Shown piece after piece: positions 55,640 through 64,000 of a DNA stretch of 64,000 nt (the stretch's first letter is position 1; every line of letters starts with the position of its first letter). This DNA comes from Tenrec ecaudatus. Taxonomy: Eukaryota; Chordata; Mammalia; Afrosoricida; Tenrecidae. The position numbers were made by a program, and so were the translations under genes. Where the stretch lies: NCBI RefSeq assembly GCF_050624435.1, contig NC_134535.1, positions 126,157,731 through 126,221,730 of the forward strand. Reading direction: 5' to 3'. The notes beneath the pieces were generated by a model. The model was not told the DNA's origin and ran no database searches. It was given only the letters and a program-made list of their open reading frames with translations.

Positions 55640-55860
55640 AGTACTGATAAAAGCCCACGAAGGAGGAAGTGGCACCCTCTAAAGAGTACTAGAGGTGGCT
55701 GGTTCCGGTCGACGCCTGCAGTGCCAAAGAAGAAAAGCCTGCTGCGCTGCCACAGAAAGATTACTGCTAAGAAAATCCAATGGAGCAGTCCACTTAGTAA
55801 CACCTGGGGTCACCACGAGTCAGAATTCACACTGCGGCAACAGGTTTGGGGAGAGTACGG
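55640..55860 (+). repeat. Degenerate AfroSINE (sense)
   Basis: GAAAGATTACTGCTAAGAAA and GGGGTCACCACGAGTCAGAA fit the middle and tail of a sense AfroSINE. Confidence 0.45.
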
Positions 55861-56024
55861 CGGCGTCCAACTAGAAGAATCTTAGAGTAGTGGGTCAAAA
55901 TATCAAGCCAACCAGAGAGAGCTTCCTAGTCCCACTCAAATCACACCACACACAGGACCTTCTGCTCTGCTAGAAGCAGTAGCTCACTCTGTGCCCTCCC
56001 TTCGGAAAATGGTGATGAAAATAA

Positions 56025-56265
56025 TGGCAATTATGGAGTGCTTACTAAAAAGCCAGGCACTGCCGCCAGCGTTTCACAAGCATCACAACCAAAATCTCAC
56101 TGCCATCCCAAGGCAGAACTGCGCCTATGACCACTGGCAGGTTTCATCTTCACAACATGCTTATAAAACAGATGTTACCTATTTTACAGATAGGACGTAC
56201 CCAAACATCTCACAACAAAGGTGTCAGAATTTGATCCAGGAATCACTCCAGATAATTACTTATTC
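56025..56265 (+). repeat. MIR
   Basis: GGAGTGCTTACTAAAAAGCC, AGGCACTGCCGCCAGC, CTATTTTACAGATAGGACGT and GAATTTGATCCAGGAATCAC follow the MIRb order. Confidence 0.65.
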
Positions 56266-56639
56266 CCCACTACCTCCCAGTCTTAGATAGCCTGGCTTAT
56301 GAGCACGAGAATTCTTCGCAGCACCTGGCCCACAAGTCCAAGAGGGAAGTTGAGGTTGGCAGAGAACTAATAGAGTTACTGGGGTGTTTAATATTTAATT
56401 TACTGAAGTTCTACCTTTTAAAGCCCTAAGCTTTGTTCACCAGTTTCAACTGTAAATCCTGATTCTATTTATAAAAGTTACTACTCTTAAGAAAAAATTT
56501 AATTGCTTTTGCTGTCTTTTTTCAAGTAATGGTCAGTTCATTTAAGTGCAACAGATTAAATTCCCCCAAGTGATTTTTAAACACATAATGCACGTACAGG
56601 GCACTGGGTACTATTCTAAGCACTTTTCAAATAATAATT

Positions 56640-56865
56640 AAGCTGGAAGTCGGGTCAAGATTGACAAACCTTGTCTGTAAAGAGTCAGACAGTAACTATG
56701 TTAACCCTTGCAGGCCGTACGGTGTGTGTCATAGCTCCTCAACTCAGCCACAGATAAAACCTCATGTATGTTCTATTTCATACAATGTTCATATGTAACA
56801 TTGGGGCGTTTCCCACCACTTTAAAGTATCAAAACTATTCTTAGCCCGCAGACAATACAAAAACA
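56640..56865 (+). repeat. Old non-autonomous DNA transposon, probable
   Basis: TTGTCTGTAAAGAGTCAGAC, AGTAACTATGTTAACCCTTG and CTCCTCAACTCAGCCACAG resemble a common old eutherian MER element. Its tail is replaced by the next L1. Confidence 0.4.
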
Positions 56866-56869
56866 GATG

Positions 56870-58110
56870 GCAGAGAAAGGAAATAACAGAGATCAGAGCA
56901 TGAACAACTGTTTAAAAACAATAGAGAGACTCAATGAAAATCAGAAGCTGGTTCTTTGAAAACATCAAAAAATTTTACAAACCTTAGCTAGACTGACAAT
57001 GGAAAGATGCAGAGTATTGGCACCTTGAAAGAGGTGATGTCACATCTGACCCCGTGGCAATAAAGAGCTATGTCGGAATATCATGAGTCATTGCTTGGCA
57101 ACAAATTTGATAACCTAGATGAAATGGATAAATTCTTAGTCACACAAGCCAACTCAAAAGGAGATCACAAAGCCTCAAAAGACCCAAAACTCGCGAAGAG
57201 GTTCAATCAGTGATCAAAACCTTCAAACAAAAGTAAGACTTGGACAAGATGGATTCACTGGGAAAAATATCCAAAATACTTAGAGAAGGATTGACACCTG
57301 CATTTAAATGTTTAAACTTTCCCTGCAGATAAAGAAGGAAAGAATAATCCGTAAGGGAGTCTACGAAGCAAACATACCCTGATACCCTAACCAGACAAGA
57401 AAACTACAAGCCAGTATCTCCTAAATATAGATGCAGAAATACTTTTTTTAATTAACAGCATATTTAACAAGTAATATACCAGCACTATGCCTAAATCATA
57501 GAATTTATTTTGGAATGCAGGGAGGATTCACATTTGAAAATCAATCATTGTATTATAGCACATCAATAAAGCAAAGAAAAACCATATGATCATTTTTACT
57601 CGGATCCAGGGTCAATGCTCACGGAAGCAGTGGACAGGAAATTAAAAGACATATTTCATGAGGCAATTATCACGCACAAGACCTTTCTGAAACATTGAAG
57701 AGCAAGGATGTCATTTGAAGAGTAAGGTACACCTGACCTAAGCCATTGTATGAATATTAAAATTGGACAATGAGTAAGAACGACCACAGAAAAACTGAAG
57801 CATTTGAATTGCGGTGTCAGTGAAGACGATTAAAAATACTACAGGCTGTCTTGGAAGACATGATCCTGAGTGAAGTCAATCATAAAAGGTCAAATTTCGT
57901 ATGGCCTTACTTGCATAAAAAGACAAGAAAAGGCAAATGAGTAGGGGGGGGAAATATTGATCAGCAGTTGCCAGGGGTGGAACAGAAATGGAAAGTAGGG
58001 GTTAACAGTGGTGGAAGAAAAATCAAGTTGATCAAGGTAGAGTTGCACAGTCAATTATTGTAATTGCTGTCAAGAAGTTGTAATCTGTAAAAAGTTAAAT
58101 TAGCGAAAGT
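56870..58110 (+). repeat. Ancient L1 ORF2 fragment
   Basis: GAAGCTGGTTCTTTGAAAAC and GATAAATTCTTAGTCACAC are typical L1 ORF2 text; frames are destroyed. Confidence 0.6.
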
Positions 58111-58139
58111 TGAGTGATCGATGCCTTTACAAGAGTGAC

Positions 58140-58599
58140 CCCAAATCACACAAGAGCAGCGGCTGAGGTCGTGGTTTCATGGGCATCCCAGTAAGTTGGC
58201 CTCATAACCTGTTTAGCGCTTCTGTTCAACCTCCCCCTCTGTTGAGTAGTTCCGGGTCTTAAAAGCCTGTGAATGACCAGCCACAGCCCAGCACTGGGTC
58301 TCCGTTCACCTGGAACAACAGAAGCCGGGGAGTCCGTAACAGGAGGAGAATATGCAATATGTGGCTCATTGCTTCCGTGACTAGCTTTCTCCTTTGCCAC
58401 CAGACCAGGAAAAGCTGTATGATAATGGGTCTGGTAATGGTCTCCGGTACTACCAATGCTGGACATTTTGGTCAAAGGGGAAAATGCAGAATAGACTTTC
58501 AAATTTCTCATGTACTCTACCCTTTCCGGAGTTATGGAGGGTGGATGAACCCCGGAAACTACTGCCCTGAGAGCATCTTAAAACCGTGAGCCAAAAATA

Positions 58600-58600
<1 letters not shown>
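58140..58600 (+). repeat. Old L1 3' UTR segment
   Basis: GGTCGTGGTTTCATGGGCAT, GTCTTAAAAGCCTGTGAATG and CACCTGGAACAACAGAAG; directly follows L1 ORF2 debris and precedes another L1 3' end. Confidence 0.5.
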
Positions 58601-60724
<2,124 letters not shown>

Positions 60725-61135
60725 AAGAACTGGAAACGCAGGGATTCCAGGACAGATGACCCCTTCAGGACCAGTGGTGAGAGTGGCGATACTGGTAGGG
60801 TAGAGGGAGGGTGGGGTGAGAAGGAGGAACCGATTATAAGGATCTATACATAACCTCCCCCATGGGACAGACAACAGAAAAGTAGGTGAAGGGAGACGTT
60901 GGGCAGTGCAAGATATGACAAAATAATAATTTATAAATTATCAAGGGTTCATGAGGGAGGGGGGAGCGGGGAGGGAGGGGGAAAATGAGGAGCTGATGCC
61001 AGGGGCTTAAGTGGAAAGCAAATGTTTTGAGAATGATGAGGACAATGAGTGTACAAACGTGCTTTACACAATTGATGTCTGTATGGATGGATTGTGATAA
61101 GAGTTGTATGAGCCCCTAATACAATGATTTTTTTA
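60725..61135 (+). repeat. L1 3' end, continuation after the retrocopy
   Basis: Continues from 58944 through the G-rich tract to the family-typical end GTTGTATGAGCCCCTAATA followed by A-rich sequence. Same 3' end as copies at 13.2, 18.6 and 22.0 kb. Confidence 0.8.
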
Positions 61136-61433
61136 AAAACACTCTTAGAGACTAGTGAGTTTATTGTCAATGGAGGAAAAACAAGTCTGAAAGGAGAAAC
61201 AGAATGGCTGCTCAAAGAATGTCACTAAATTATAAAGTAGTGTATGTTCTGAACAACAAAATGTATTCTTAATTTTAAGCAGATGGCAGACCAGTTTACC
61301 AGCCCCTAACACAGTCTGCTCCCACAGTCCGTACTCTAAACCAGTAGTCTATATTTTCCTTTTTAAAATCAAATTCCCTTAAACATTTTAAACTATTTAG
61401 GCATGTTACATATTTTTAAAATCTATAAGACAT

Positions 61434-61508
61434 ATAATATATATTATATATAAGCATAAGCTTTATATAATATATAAGATAATATATATTTATATATATA
61501 TATATAAA
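61434..61508. repeat. (TA)n-rich low-complexity tract
   Basis: Alternating TA with short interruptions; self-complementary. Confidence 0.9.
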
Positions 61509-61509
61509 A

Positions 61510-63110
61510 GCTTTACAAATGCCTGGCAGAGCTAACAACTCTCTTTTCTAACCTCCTATTCAATCCTTATAAATCTAATCTATGAAACTTAAAACCGATA
61601 CCAAATTCTTTTGGTTACTTTCTTTTTAAACTGCAACTCTAGAAATCAATTTCCCATCTCGGACTGAGGACTAATGAGGTTTCTTTTTTTTATGTATAGC
61701 AAGCATTTTACTTCGGAAAGCCCCACCCCTCTGCACTGCAAGTGTACTGCTTGGGTAGTTCAAGAGTTGTGGGTTAAATCTGGAACCACAGTTCAGGTCC
61801 GTAGAGGTCAGAGATTTTAGAGCAGAACATTAGAAACAGGAGCTGTCTGAATCTCAAGTCAACACCCTCCGCTTGGTCAGGGTCGCTTAAGGTCATTCCC
61901 TTCCACTGATAAGGGTGTTGCCACTTGACCTAATTTTTATCACCTGATAAAAGTATATGAAAAATGACACCTCACATCAGAAAAGCAATATCCCTCACAT
62001 CTTCATGTGGGTGACAAATTATTGGAGGACGAGGAGGAAATGAGGACCACCATCAGGTTTGATACTTTTTAAATAACATAACATGTAGCAGTAGGGAGTT
62101 CCCATGCTGGACAGCCCTGGCCATACCTATATATCACTACTCTGCAAACTTTTAAAAATCATTTTATCAAGCTTCCATTAACATATCATACCAATTCAAT
62201 AGTTCCATCATAGTAAGAAGCCTTGTGCAATTGTGGGAAACTGAGAACCTGGAAGCAGCCTAATCTCTTCCCTTGTAACCTCAGGGCTGGGAAGACCAGC
62301 TCCAGTGAGAATCCAACCTAATGTGCACTCTCTGGACAGAAAGCGTTCTCCCCACGACTGCCCTCCTTTAAAATGCTAATATGAAGCTGTATGGCACCTG
62401 GCTTTTGCCCATCTCTAAAAGCAGCCAAGCCTTCTCCTCCTTCGTCCCTTAGTTGTCCAGTACTCATAATGAAGTATTTCCCTTGACCTGTGTGTAAAGA
62501 AGCCAGACGTGTATAATTGTCCAGGAAGCAGACTCTTGTCATGTACCCTCTATAAATTGATAAGCTCCTTCCAACAGAGATCTGGTTTCTCACAGTCACT
62601 GTTAAGCGTATGCTGATCTCTAAACGCATCTGGTGGATTCTGCAATGGTTTACCGAGGTTCTTGCTTCTCAATGCTGAATGGATGCCTGGGGCAGGAGCA
62701 CTTTTGTAACTCCAAGTGACTTTTATCAGGGAAAGGGAAGCTTCCAGTATGACAGTCTCAGAAAGTGCATGCCATCTGTGGAAAGATGGCAAGGCCGCCT
62801 GGTGGGGCTGGGGGCGTGAAGAGGAGTCTACAGGTTCAGTATAGTGCCTGAATCAAAAAAGAGGCAGGCGCCTGTGCGCCAAGCACACGGCAGAGATCCC
62901 ACCCTGGGGCCTGCAAGAGAGCACCTGCAGGAGGGGTGACCTGCCCTCTGCGATTTAGCCATTGGCTTGCGAGGGGAGGGTGGGGCTGGGTTCAGGTGCA
63001 CGTGTGTGATGTAATGTCTCTGGTGCCCTGTGTGCATGCTCAGGATGATCTCCACCTGGGCCTAGAATCATTCCCATAGGTGTCTAATGTGTGCCTGATC
63101 TCTTTGTAAC
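61510..63110. other. Unassigned intergenic sequence
   Basis: A short L1-like piece lies near 62150-62240. The remainder, including the moderately GC-rich part from 62260, has only short, unconvincing frames and no recognised exon. In human, CLSTN3 lies upstream of PEX5, but no CLSTN3 coding sequence is seen here. Confidence 0.4.
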
Positions 63111-64000
63111 CCCTTGATGGTGGCATGGCCAGTTAATTTTTGTTTAGGTAGGCATTCAGTGGAGATAACCCCTTCTATCCCTAATCTTGCTACCTTTCAC
63201 AGCCACTCTCTGCTGGTTACAATTAAAGAGAGGTTTAAGGGAAGCCACACGTACGAGACTTGGGGAGGGGCCCCAGGGGCTGAGAGGTGGAGGGAGAAAG
63301 GGCAAGAGGACTGGGCCCGAGAGAGCACGGGCCACAAGAGAGCTTGATGGAGCAAGAGAGGCTGTGGCCCCAAAGTAGGCCAGGGTGGGTGCTTGTGCGC
63401 CCATGCAGCGGAGGGAGACCTCACCCCCATCACCCCTCACCACCACCCTGACCTGCCACTGACCAGGAGCAGGGTGAGAAAGAGGAAGCCCCAGAGTGTG
63501 CTTCCTGCCTTTATTCTGACCCACCCCCTGGCTGGGGGAGGCATGGTTGAAGGTATAAGTTGAGCCCATTGGTGCTGTTAAACCCACCTGGGTAATGTCA
63601 TGGGTCTGGGCCTAGTTTGGACTGCCCAGGTGTACCTCCCACCTGGCTAGGGGTTTGAATTTGAGCACGCTCAGTTAAGAGTCTTCATAGATGTCTAATG
63701 ATCGCATGAGTTCTTCCCAACCTCCTTTATGGGGACCTTCACAGGCATGGGAGGGACAACGCCCTTGTCCCTGACCTAGCTACCTAACAGATCCACCTGT
63801 CCTGACCTCTCTGCGCAGAAAAATATACAAAACAGAAACAAAGAATAAAAAAGGACCCCACAACAATGGCCAAATAAAACAGACAAAAACCTCCATTGGA
63901 AAGGAAGCAGAAAAATGCTTAAAAACAGAATAAATTGAGAAGGGAGATCTAATGAAAAGGTGTTGCATTCCAGCCTGGCTGCACTGGTTCAAATCCACTT
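63110..64000. other. Unassigned, possibly LTR-like, sequence
   Basis: GC-rich stretch with GTCTAATG shared between 63081-63088 and 63691-63698 and similar flanks (CATAG(G/A)TGTCTAATG). It may be a diverged repeat; I see no coding sequence. Confidence 0.25.

Overview
This is mammalian nuclear DNA, almost certainly from an afrotherian and most likely a tenrec. The evidence is: many tRNA-derived AfroSINE copies; 3' ends of an afrotherian RTE LINE; repeated L1 3' ends closing on a 'TTGTATGAGCCCCTAATAAA'-type tail; and short hAT transposons with the SPIN terminal signature, which among afrotherians I know only from tenrecs. The species is inferred, not proven.

The only intact gene is PEX5, on the minus strand. 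It encodes the cycling receptor that imports PTS1 cargo into the peroxisome matrix and, in its long form, acts as PEX7 co-receptor for PTS2 cargo. All 15 coding exons (34727-53581) can be placed with GT-AG junctions and consistent phases. They give a 640-residue protein, against 639 in human PEX5L. A non-coding first exon and a GC-rich promoter lie near 54.16-54.35 kb, and the 3' UTR runs to about 33.51 kb. Intron 5 (9.4 kb) is full of mobile elements; intron 10 is 3.5 kb.

Layout: 0-14 kb holds AfroSINEs, RTE and L1 3' ends, an unclassified ~510-bp repeat family and an antisense ERV LTR. 14.2-16.15 kb is a 1.93-kb TGY-triplet array next to an antisense SINE. 16.4-19.1 kb is an antisense L1 3' region with a second L1 piece nested in it in opposite orientation. 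19-23 kb is AT-rich with SINEs and L1 debris. 23.1-29.4 kb is a decayed L1 with a SPIN element and another repeat inside. 29.9-33 kb holds RTE, mariner and SINE fossils. 33.5-54.3 kb is PEX5. 54.4-58.6 kb is upstream intergenic DNA with SINEs, MIR and L1. 58.7-61.1 kb is a young L1 3' region split by a processed DDX39B pseudogene. 61.1-64 kb is mostly unassigned.

No prokaryotic, CRISPR or operon-like system is present. The interesting material is PEX5 (a changed seventh WxxxF/Y motif; a long pyrimidine tract ahead of the PEX5L cassette exon) and the transposon archaeology (SPIN and other hAT copies, a three-layer nested insertion, and a microsatellite apparently grown from a SINE tail).
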